Below the pieces are notes generated by a model that saw only the letters and a list, made by a program, of their open reading frames with translations, made no database searches and was not told the origin of the DNA. A program made the position numbers and the translations under genes. Shown piece by piece: positions 1 through 5,490 of a stretch of 7,419 nt of DNA. How positions within the stretch are numbered: the stretch's first letter is position 1; the number at the start of each line of letters is the position of its first letter. The DNA comes from Acidobacteriaceae bacterium (GTDB lineage: Bacteria; Acidobacteriota; Terriglobia; Terriglobales; Acidobacteriaceae): contig PLKU01000105.1 in the NCBI GenBank assembly GCA_003140705.1, forward strand, positions 4,707-12,125. Reading direction: 5' to 3'.

Positions 1-355
1 TCTTCTCGTCGAAGCGCATGCGCAGAAACTCGGGCACGCTCCGCGCCTTGGAACCGTAATAGAACGGCATCATGAAGATGCCCACAAAAATCATCGCCGG
101 TATTGCGCCGATGCCGTAGAAATGAGCGGTCTCAAGGCCGTACTTGGCCCCCGAGGCGCCCATCCCAATCACCTCCTGCGCTCCCAGGTTTGCACTGATG
201 AAGGCCAGTCCGCAGATCCAGGCGGGCAAGGCTCGACCGGCCTGGAAAAAGTCCTTACTGGTCTTCATGTAGCGCTTGAGCGCGAAGCCGATGCCCAGCA
301 CGAAGACGAAGTACAGCAACATGATCAGCCAATCGACTGACGTCAGGTTCAACAC
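1..355 (-). CDS. Sodium:solute symporter (SSS family), 5' part only
   Basis: This is the N-terminal 118 residues of a Na+/solute symporter (SSS family, TC 2.A.21), an inner-membrane protein that couples substrate uptake to the sodium gradient. The gene continues beyond the left edge. The visible part starts with a hydrophobic helix (about residues 9-25). A conserved segment with SANLGAQE, GMGASGA and KYGL follows (about 54-73), typical of the first core helices of SGLT-like carriers, then a third helix (about 78-100) and the SVPEFLRMRF loop at the edge. The start is GTG at 355: an in-frame TAA lies eight codons upstream, and AAGGAG sits six bases before the GTG. It is divergent from mtnA. The substrate (sugar, vitamin or other solute) cannot be judged from this fragment. 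Family assignment is confident. Confidence 0.9.
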   Translation of the reverse strand, partial: MLNLTSVDWLIMLLYFVFVLGIGFALKRYMKTSKDFFQAGRALPAWICGLAFISANLGAQEVIGMGASGAKYGLETAHFYGIGAIPAMIFVGIFMMPFYYGSKARSVPEFLRMRFDEK

Positions 356-378
356 GGCCGGCTCCTTGAAGTTTTAAC

Positions 379-404
379 GTTCGTCCACAGCGCGGTGGAA
401 CAAC
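379..404. promoter_or_regulatory. Inverted repeat in the symporter/mtnA intergenic region
   Basis: Two 10-base arms (379-388 and 395-404) are inverted copies with two mismatches around a 6-base centre, AGCGCG; the inner five bases, TCCAC/GTGGA, match exactly. It lies 24 bases upstream of the symporter start, so it could be an operator for a dimeric regulator or a hairpin in the symporter leader. No regulator gene is visible nearby. The rest of the 181-base intergenic stretch shows no other clear signal except the mtnA -10-like hexamer. Confidence 0.3.
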
Positions 405-522
405 CAAACCACTGTAACCAGCGGGCCGGAGGCAAGTCCAGCAAAATATGAAAAGGTTTTCATCCGCGATCGGCCAGGTTTGGCACCCCAATCTCAGGCC
501 AGCGACCCCTGTCCTCCGCGTT

Positions 523-528
523 TACACT
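523..528 (+). promoter_or_regulatory. Possible -10 element for mtnA
   Basis: TACACT lies eight bases before the mtnA ATG. It matches the -10 consensus at four of six positions and keeps the key TAxxxT pattern. No -35 element is recognisable at the usual distance. If used, the transcript would have almost no leader, and only a weak AGAAG would precede the ATG. Confidence 0.25.
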
Positions 529-536
529 AGAGAAGC

Positions 537-1586
537 ATGATTCCCACCCTGGCCTGGACCCCCGAAGGCGTCCGCTTCATCGATCAGACCAAGCTCCCTC
601 TCGAGGAGAGCTTTGTACTCGCGACTACCTATGAGCAGGTAGCCGAGGTGATTGTCACCATGGTGGTACGCGGCGCACCGGCAATCGGCGTCTCTGCTGC
701 CTACGGCATCGCCCTGGGCGCGCTGCGCACCACAGCCCCGACGACCAGTCTCTTCGCCGCGGAATTCGACCTGATCTGCACCCGGCTGGCCTCAACACGG
801 CCAACTGCTGTGAATCTCTTCTGGGCCATCGACCGCATGAAGTGCCTGTTCGACGAACTCCTGGCCGAGAGCGCGACCCTCGACAAGGTGAAGGAAAGAA
901 TTCTGGCCGAAGCCCACGCCATGTATGAAGAAGACATCGCCAACTGCCGCACGTTGGGCGCATTTGGCGGTGAATTGCTGCCCGCCGAGGGTGGCGTTCT
1001 AACCCATTGCAATGCGGGGGCACTTGCCACCTGCGGCTACGGCACCGCCCTTGGCGTGATCCGCGCTGCCGTGGAACAGGGCAAGCATATCCAGGTCTTC
1101 GCAGACGAGACGCGACCCTTCCTGCAGGGTGCTCGGCTTACGGCCTGGGAATTGATGGCCGATCACATTCCAACGACGGTGATTTGTGACAACATGGCCG
1201 CCAGCTTGATGCGCGCCGGGCGCATCCAGGCAGTTGTGGTCGGTGCAGACCGCATTGCCGCCAACGGCGACACCGCCAACAAGATCGGCACGTACAACGT
1301 GGCCATCCTGGCCAAAGAGCACGGCATTCCCTTCTACGTGGCCGCCCCTTGGTCCACCATCGACCTGGCCACAGAAACCGGCGACGCCATACCCATTGAG
1401 GAGCGTTCGCCCCTTGAAGTGACGCACCACGGAGGCAAGCAGCTCACCCCCAACGGCGTGGGCATCTGCAATCCGGCATTCGACGTGACGCCGGCAAAGT
1501 ATGTCACGGCCATCATTACCGAACGCGGCGTGCTCCGCGCTCCCTATACGGAATCTCTGAAACAGATGGAGCTCGTGGCTACCTGA
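537..1586 (+). CDS. mtnA: S-methyl-5-thioribose-1-phosphate isomerase (MtnA)
   Basis: This cytoplasmic enzyme converts 5-methylthioribose-1-phosphate to 5-methylthioribulose-1-phosphate in the methionine salvage pathway. At 349 residues it has the normal length for the eIF2B-alpha-related aldose isomerase family. Visible motifs in order are RGAPAIG (45-51), RPTAVNL (88-94), [10 protein letters not shown] (156-165), [17 protein letters not shown] (190-206), DNMAASLM (218-225), [20 protein letters not shown] (234-253) and APWSTID (270-276). The expected catalytic pair is present: Cys158 in the HCNAG motif and Asp238 in GADRI, matching Cys160/Asp240 of the Bacillus enzyme. The ATG start gives the usual N-terminus. 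No other methionine-salvage gene (mtnB, mtnK, mtnP) is in the window, so mtnA seems to be separated from the rest of its pathway here. Confidence 0.96.
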   Translation: MIPTLAWTPEGVRFIDQTKLPLEESFVLATTYEQVAEVIVTMVVRGAPAIGVSAAYGIALGALRTTAPTTSLFAAEFDLICTRLASTRPTAVNLFWAIDRMKCLFDELLAESATLDKVKERILAEAHAMYEEDIANCRTLGAFGGELLPAEGGVLTHCNAGALATCGYGTALGVIRAAVEQGKHIQVFADETRPFLQGARLTAWELMADHIPTTVICDNMAASLMRAGRIQAVVVGADRIAANGDTANKIGTYNVAILAKEHGIPFYVAAPWSTIDLATETGDAIPIEERSPLEVTHHGGKQLTPNGVGICNPAFDVTPAKYVTAIITERGVLRAPYTESLKQMELVAT

Positions 1587-1610
1587 AGCCGGGCAAACTA
1601 CAGTAAGAGG

Positions 1611-1907
1611 GTGGCTCCTCGCTTCTCCATCTTCCGCCTGCGCAGTAAGTCGCTTCTCCGCGGAATTTTCTTGTCCCTCGGCGCCCTCGTGACCAGTCTG
1701 CGTCTTGAAGGTTTTCCCGGCAAAGATTCCCTGCACGCTTCGCCATGGCAGATTCTGATGGTGCCAATTGCCGCATGGGGCATGGTGGAAACCGCCCGTT
1801 GCTTGACGCGTAAGTGGAGCCTCTACTACGCTGGTGTTCTTTTCCTGCTCTACTCCGAACTGATGATCCTGGCTCTGGCCATCTTTTTCTGGCTTTATCC
1901 GATCTAG
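1611..1907 (+). CDS. Small predicted membrane protein of unknown function
   Basis: This 98-residue reading frame fills the space between mtnA and mscL. I do not recognise the family. The N-terminus is basic (RFSIFRLRSKSLLR). Hydrophobic segments follow at about 18-30, 45-58 and 70-97, the last rich in aromatic residues and ending at the C-terminus, so a small protein with two or three membrane helices is likely. The start is uncertain. GTG at 1611 is the first candidate after the mtnA stop, but the purine-rich AAGAGG abuts it directly. The frame is the same as that of mtnA, with 24 bases between stop and start, so expression may depend on mtnA translation. It is supported by membrane-protein composition and by lying on the same strand in an otherwise empty gap, not by homology. 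Confidence 0.5.
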   Translation: MAPRFSIFRLRSKSLLRGIFLSLGALVTSLRLEGFPGKDSLHASPWQILMVPIAAWGMVETARCLTRKWSLYYAGVLFLLYSELMILALAIFFWLYPI

Positions 1908-2036
1908 TACGCTGCCCAATTCCGTGACGGACTACCATAAGTGAATTGCACCCGTGTACCATGGTGCGGAACCTTCGATTTGCCTTGCGCAATCGAGTGC
2001 CGATGATCTCCCCCAGGGGAACGATTGGAGAACAAT

Positions 2037-2441
2037 ATGCTGAAGGGATTTCGAGATTTTGTTCTGCGCGGAAATGTTGTTGACCTGGCGGTGGCCGTTG
2101 TTCTGGGCGCCGCCTTCAATGCGGTAATCACGTCGTTCACCAAAGATGTGCTGGGTCAGTTGATCGCGGCATTTGTAGGGAAACCCGACTTCAGCAGCGT
2201 GGTGCTGACGCTGCATGGCACCGATATCAGGGTGGGCAACTTCCTCACCGCAGCCGTACAGTTCTTCATCGTGGCTGGCGCAGTTTATTTTGCCGTGGTG
2301 CTGCCCTTGAACACGCTGATGGCGCGGCTGCAAAAGCCCGCGCCGGAAGCTCCATCCACCAACAAGACCTGCCCCGAGTGTCTGAGCGAGATTCCTCTCG
2401 CCGCCAAGCGCTGCGCCCACTGCGCCCAGCCTGTGGCGTAG
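2037..2441 (+). CDS. mscL: Large-conductance mechanosensitive channel with C-terminal zinc ribbon
   Basis: MscL forms a homopentameric inner-membrane pore that opens under membrane tension and releases solutes during hypo-osmotic shock. The N-terminus MLKGFRDFVLRGNVVDLAVAVVLGAAFN matches the amphipathic helix and first transmembrane helix of MscL almost residue for residue. The second transmembrane helix (about residues 83-102 of 134) contains FFIVAGAVYFAVVLPLN. In place of the cytoplasmic coiled-coil tail, the protein ends in a CPEC-x11-CAHC zinc-ribbon-like motif. I chose ATG 2037: it has GGAG six bases upstream and aligns with the E. coli N-terminus. A TTG four codons earlier (2025) is possible and preceded by AGGGGA. 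The 5' intergenic stretch has only a weak inverted repeat (TCGATT/AATCGA, 1975-1996). Confidence 0.95.
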   Translation: MLKGFRDFVLRGNVVDLAVAVVLGAAFNAVITSFTKDVLGQLIAAFVGKPDFSSVVLTLHGTDIRVGNFLTAAVQFFIVAGAVYFAVVLPLNTLMARLQKPAPEAPSTNKTCPECLSEIPLAAKRCAHCAQPVA

Positions 2442-2479
2442 CTCGCGCCGACTTGCTGACTCACCAACCCACATGGTGC

Positions 2480-2513
2480 CCCATCCTTTCCGCGCTTTCG
2501 CGGAGAGGGTGGG
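2480..2513. other. Strong hairpin downstream of mscL (terminator or dispersed repeat)
   Basis: Two 15-base arms (2480-2494 and 2499-2513) pair fully around a CTTT loop; 13 pairs are Watson-Crick and two are G-U wobbles when read on the plus strand. It begins 39 bases after the mscL stop. There is no T-run afterwards, so it is not a classical intrinsic terminator, though it could block or terminate transcription or stabilise the mscL 3' end. Its position between genes and its compact symmetric form also fit a REP-type dispersed element. Only one copy is visible in this window. Confidence 0.6.
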
Positions 2514-2525
2514 AAGCCAGACAGC

Positions 2526-2541
2526 CACTCGCTCACTCGCT
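2526..2541. repeat. Two tandem copies of an 8-base unit
   Basis: CACTCGCT occurs twice in direct succession between the hairpin and the Lgt-like gene. The repeat is exact but short and may be chance or slippage. No function is apparent. Confidence 0.4.
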
Positions 2542-2574
2542 GCCCTCCAGCGCCGCTAACTCCGCCAGCCCCGC

Positions 2575-2580
2575 TATACT
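2575..2580 (+). promoter_or_regulatory. Possible -10 element giving a leaderless Lgt-like transcript
   Basis: TATACT matches the -10 consensus at five of six positions and ends six bases before the ATG at 2587. Transcription would be expected to start at or within a base or two of the ATG. No Shine-Dalgarno sequence precedes that ATG (only a C-run), which agrees with leaderless translation. No clear -35 element is visible. Confidence 0.4.
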
Positions 2581-2586
2581 TCCCCC

Positions 2587-3333
2587 ATGATTCCCATCGG
2601 TTCCCACCCGGTTTGGCACCCGGTGTTTGAAACCCTGGCCTACGCAGCGGGTTATGCGGTGTTTCGCCACTTTCGCGAGCGCCAGGGTGACGTGGTGGCC
2701 GAGCCGCAACGTTGGACGGTGCTCGCAGCCGCGGCTGTGGGTGCTTTGCTGGGGAGCCGTTTGCTGGGACTCGCCGAGCAAGGGCCGACCATTGAAGCAG
2801 CCTGGCGATCGGGCCACTTGATGATGTTGCTGTTGTCGCCGGGCGGCAAAACAATTGTTGGCGGTCTGCTGGGGGGATGGTTGGGCGTTGAGATCGTAAA
2901 GCGCTCCAGCGGAATTCATCGCCGCACCGGCGACCTTGTTGCACTGCCGCTGTGCGTAGGAATCGCCGTCGGTCGCATCGGCTGCCTGTTGGCTGGCCTT
3001 GCCGACGACACCTTCGGCAAGCCGACCAGCCTGCCCTGGGCTGTCGACCTGGGCGACGGTATTGGACGACATCCGGTGCAAGTTTATGAGATTCTCTTCC
3101 TCATTCTGCTCGGTTTGATGGTGAGCACGCGCGCCAAACTTCCTGAAGGCGCGCGCTTTCGCATCTTTCTTGGAGGCTACCTGGCCTGGCGGCTGGTCAT
3201 TGACTTTCTCAAGCCGCAGCCGTTGATTGATGGCATGAACGTGATTCAATGGAGTTGCGTGGGAGGGATTCTTTTGCTGATCCTGGACGAGATTCGACCA
3301 TGGACGGAAATGCATGACACAGCCAAAGTCTAA
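2587..3333 (+). CDS. Divergent Lgt-like (prolipoprotein diacylglyceryl transferase family) membrane protein
   Basis: This 248-residue multi-helix membrane protein belongs to the Lgt family, whose classical members transfer diacylglyceryl from phosphatidylglycerol to lipoprotein cysteines. Family landmarks in order are the N-terminal HPVFETLAYAAGY, GGKTIVGGLLGG (86-97), GRIGC (129-133), RHPVQVYE (161-168) and GYLAWRLVIDFLKP (197-210). Compared with E. coli Lgt from memory, two arginines are retained (Arg143 as Arg130, Arg239 as Arg202). Others differ: His103 is Val91, Asn146 is Cys133, Glu151 is Leu138, Glu243 is Asp206 and Arg246 is Lys209. It is also shorter than E. coli Lgt (291 residues). 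It may therefore be a paralogue that binds phospholipid but does another reaction, and I give no lgt symbol. It heads a cluster with two small membrane proteins and a radical SAM gene, and its 3' end overlaps the next gene by 20 bases. Confidence 0.82.
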   Translation: MIPIGSHPVWHPVFETLAYAAGYAVFRHFRERQGDVVAEPQRWTVLAAAAVGALLGSRLLGLAEQGPTIEAAWRSGHLMMLLLSPGGKTIVGGLLGGWLGVEIVKRSSGIHRRTGDLVALPLCVGIAVGRIGCLLAGLADDTFGKPTSLPWAVDLGDGIGRHPVQVYEILFLILLGLMVSTRAKLPEGARFRIFLGGYLAWRLVIDFLKPQPLIDGMNVIQWSCVGGILLLILDEIRPWTEMHDTAKV

Positions 3334-3634
3334 GACATCCACATTTGCCAAGGTAACAATCTTCTTTGCAATTTCCTTTCTTGTCGGGGTGGGCTTGTGC
3401 GGCTTGGATTACGCACTTGGCGCGCATGGCATTGGAAAGGACGGTGGCGAATTCACTGTCGGTCCGCTGGACGGCTTGTCCCTCGCCATGATGATTCTCT
3501 CCGCAATTGGTTTGGTGGTTACCACCTTTCTTTGGATTCTTGTGGCCGCGACGAGAAGCTTCAGCTCTAAGGAAGCAGAGCCGCAGAAATTGTTTGAAGA
3601 TAAAGATGAAACCAAGCCCCACGACCAGCAGTAG
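3314..3634 (+). CDS. Small two-helix membrane protein, first of a tandem paralogous pair
   Basis: This 106-residue protein has a short basic N-terminus, a first hydrophobic helix (about 13-35, with GLCG at 27-30), a linker of about 20 residues, a second helix (about 55-79) and a charged hydrophilic tail rich in Lys, Glu and Asp. The family is not one I recognise. It starts inside the end of the Lgt-like gene (20-base overlap, different frame), which suggests translational coupling. Its N-terminal 30 residues are 17/30 identical to those of the next gene, including TFAKV at 10-14 and GLCG at 27-30. The likely topology is both termini cytoplasmic, because positive charge flanks both helices. 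Its role is unknown; its place in the cluster suggests an accessory membrane component. Confidence 0.72.
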   Translation: MTQPKSKTSTFAKVTIFFAISFLVGVGLCGLDYALGAHGIGKDGGEFTVGPLDGLSLAMMILSAIGLVVTTFLWILVAATRSFSSKEAEPQKLFEDKDETKPHDQQ

Positions 3635-3660
3635 ACTTGCTGCTGACGCGAAAGGAAACC

Positions 3661-3966
3661 ATGACCAGGCCACGTGGTAAAGTTTTCACCTTTGCCAAAG
3701 TCGTCACTGTGCTGGCGATCGTCTTCGTCGTTTCGCTGGGCTTGTGCGGAGTGACCTCGGCCATCTCCTCGGCGAGCCCGAGCCAACAGAACGTCTACAT
3801 CGTCATCATGTTTGCCGGACTCGGAGGCTCAGTGATCTCCGGGCTGGCGCTCTTCGTAACCGTCATCGCATGGATCATCGTCGCAATCGCGGGCAGCTCG
3901 AAGCGCAAGGAATTGGAAACCGAACAACAAACCGACGCCAAGGACGAACAGGGCAAGTTAAGCTAG
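3661..3966 (+). CDS. Small two-helix membrane protein, second of a tandem paralogous pair
   Basis: This 101-residue paralogue of the preceding gene has the same plan: basic N-terminus, TFAKV at 10-14, first helix (about 13-34) with GLCG at 27-30, second helix (about 46-78), then a charged tail (KRKELETE onwards). The ATG at 3661 is preferred over an in-frame TTG at 3637. It follows AAAGGA at four bases spacing and puts TFAKV and GLCG in exactly the same residue register as the paralogue. The gap to the upstream gene is 26 bases. Outside the first 30 residues the two proteins diverge, so the duplication is not recent. Cys29 is conserved in both and may matter, but no lipobox context is present. 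Function unknown. Confidence 0.72.
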   Translation: MTRPRGKVFTFAKVVTVLAIVFVVSLGLCGVTSAISSASPSQQNVYIVIMFAGLGGSVISGLALFVTVIAWIIVAIAGSSKRKELETEQQTDAKDEQGKLS

Positions 3967-4023
3967 CCCCGATCGTCCACCGCCGCAACCAGCCGCCACT
4001 TTGACCGCTTCCCGGAGACTGCA

Positions 4024-5451
4024 ATGACTGAGAAACTTCGCCCCTACCTCTTCTATGACGTGGCTATCTCCATCTGCTCCACTTGCTACCGCCGTGTCGA
4101 CGCGAAGATTGTCTTCGAAGATGGCAAAGTGTGGATGCTGAAACGCTGTCCGCAGCATGGCCACGCGCGCGTGCTCGTTGCCGACGACGTCGACTACTAT
4201 CGCCGCTCGCGCGAAGTGTTTATCAAAACGCCCGAACAGCCCATGGTCTACAACACACCCGTCAAGTGGGGCTGCCCCTATGATTGTGGGCTTTGCCCGG
4301 ACCACGAGCAGCACAGTTGCCTCACCCTGGTGGAGATTTGCGACGCCTGCAATCTAACCTGTCCCATCTGCTATGCGGGCAGCGGCCAGCACCGCACGGA
4401 GTTCCGCACGCTCGACCAGATTGCGGCCATGCTCGACTGCGTGGTGCGCAACGAAAAGGAGCCTGACGTAGTACAGATCTCCGGCGGCGAGCCCGCGCTG
4501 CATCCGGATTTCTTTCGCGTTTTGGAGATGTGCAAGGAGCGGCCCATCCGCCACCTGATGGTCAACACCAATGGCATCCGCATTGCGCAGAATGAAGAGT
4601 TTGCCAAGCAGCTTGCGGACTTCATGCCGCAGTTTGAGATTTACCTGCAATTTGATTCGCTGAAACGCGAGCCGCTGATGCAGTTGCGCGGCGCAGACCT
4701 GCGCTCGATTCGCGAGAAGGCTTTGGAGCGCCTGAACAAGTTGGGCATCTCAACCACGCTTGTTGTAACCGTAGAACGAGGCGTAAACGATGGCGAACTC
4801 GGCGAGATTGTGGACTTCGCTCTCAAGCAGCCGGCCGTGCGTGGAGTGACATTTCAACCTGTCCAGCAGGCCGGGCGCGTACAGGGTTTCAACTCCGCGC
4901 AACACCGTTTGACGCTTACCGAGGTGCGCCGACGCATTCTCGAACAGACCGATGTGTTTCGCCCCGAAGACCTGATTCCCGTACCCTGCCACCCGGACGC
5001 GCTGGCCATGGCGTATGCGCTGAAGCTGGGATCGAAGACTGTTCCGCTGACAGGCATGGTGCCGCCCGAAGTGCTGATCGATGGAGCCAGAAACACCATC
5101 GTCTACGAGCAGGAAGCCGGTTTGCGCGATCATCTTTTCAAGCTCTTTGCCACCAACCATTCGCCCAGTTCCCAGGCATCCACTCTGAAGGAGCTTCTTT
5201 GCTGCCTGCCCAAGGTGCTCATCCCCAAGAATCTTGGATACAAGAATCTCTTTCGGATCCTGATCGTCCAGTTCATTGACGCCGAGGCCTTTGATGTACG
5301 CAGCGTGAAGAAGAGCTGCATTCACATTGCGCATCCCGACGGGAAGCGCCTGATTCCCTTCGACACCTTCAACATGTTCTATCGGGGCGAGCTGGAGACC
5401 ACGCGCCTGGCAGGTTTGCGGCGCGAGGAAGCTGAGCCCGTGGGCGTCTAA
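4024..5451 (+). CDS. Radical SAM protein of the COG1964 / tetraether lipid synthase (Tes-like) family
   Basis: This 475-residue iron-sulfur enzyme has the radical SAM motif Cys109-x3-Cys113-x2-Cys116 followed by Tyr117, and the SAM-contacting GGEP at 154-157. Ahead of it are two extra cysteine groups: CSTC (18-21) with CPQHG (42-46), rubredoxin- or zinc-ribbon-like, and CPYDCGLC (84-91) with Cys99, plus Cys106 next to the SAM motif. Later cysteines are at 322 (PCHPD), 393-394 and 432. This order, GCPYDCGLCPDHEQHSCL leading directly into the radical SAM motif, is the hallmark of COG1964. That group includes the archaeal tetraether lipid synthases (MJ0619, MA_1486), which join isoprenoid tails through C-C bonds. 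The start has GGAG six bases before the ATG. It is the last gene of the cluster, 57 bases after the small membrane proteins. Radical SAM and COG1964 membership are confident. A lipid substrate is inferred from family, neighbours and likely host. Confidence 0.9.
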   Translation: MTEKLRPYLFYDVAISICSTCYRRVDAKIVFEDGKVWMLKRCPQHGHARVLVADDVDYYRRSREVFIKTPEQPMVYNTPVKWGCPYDCGLCPDHEQHSCLTLVEICDACNLTCPICYAGSGQHRTEFRTLDQIAAMLDCVVRNEKEPDVVQISGGEPALHPDFFRVLEMCKERPIRHLMVNTNGIRIAQNEEFAKQLADFMPQFEIYLQFDSLKREPLMQLRGADLRSIREKALERLNKLGISTTLVVTVERGVNDGELGEIVDFALKQPAVRGVTFQPVQQAGRVQGFNSAQHRLTLTEVRRRILEQTDVFRPEDLIPVPCHPDALAMAYALKLGSKTVPLTGMVPPEVLIDGARNTIVYEQEAGLRDHLFKLFATNHSPSSQASTLKELLCCLPKVLIPKNLGYKNLFRILIVQFIDAEAFDVRSVKKSCIHIAHPDGKRLIPFDTFNMFYRGELETTRLAGLRREEAEPVGV

Positions 5452-5465
5452 GACCCGCAGGCAAT

Positions 5466-5481
5466 GGCAGCGCGAACTGCC
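5466..5481. terminator. Short hairpin between convergent genes
   Basis: GGCAG and CTGCC pair around the 6-base loop CGCGAA, in the 39-base gap where the radical SAM and MFS genes converge. It could serve as a bidirectional terminator, but the stem is only five pairs and no T-run follows on either strand. Confidence 0.25.
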
Positions 5482-5490
5482 CTGGCGCTC

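Noticed and set aside
999..1919. Long minus-strand open frame (306 codons) opposite the 3' half of mtnA and the small membrane protein
   Set aside because: It is antisense to the well-supported mtnA motifs, has low-complexity His/Gly/Arg-rich composition and no recognisable domain. It is a typical shadow frame in GC-rich DNA.
1949..1967. Inverted repeat GCACC/GGTGC upstream of mscL, containing ACCATGGT
   Set aside because: The stem is only five bases and competes with a smaller internal palindrome. Not convincing as a riboswitch, operator or terminator.
2025..2036. TTG start for mscL at 2025
   Set aside because: It would add four residues not seen in typical MscL N-termini, and the TTGGAG at 2025-2030 serves better as the ribosome binding site of the ATG at 2037. 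It cannot be fully excluded because AGGGGA precedes it.
2533..3351. Minus-strand open frame (272 codons) opposite the Lgt-like gene
   Set aside because: Gln/Ala/His-rich composition without domains, and it covers the whole Lgt-like gene, whose family motifs are clear on the plus strand.
3637..3660. TTG start for the second small membrane protein at 3637
   Set aside because: The ATG at 3661 has a better ribosome binding site and gives exact residue register with its paralogue.
4750..5334. Minus-strand open frame (194 codons) opposite the radical SAM gene
   Set aside because: Antisense to a confident gene, with no recognisable domain.
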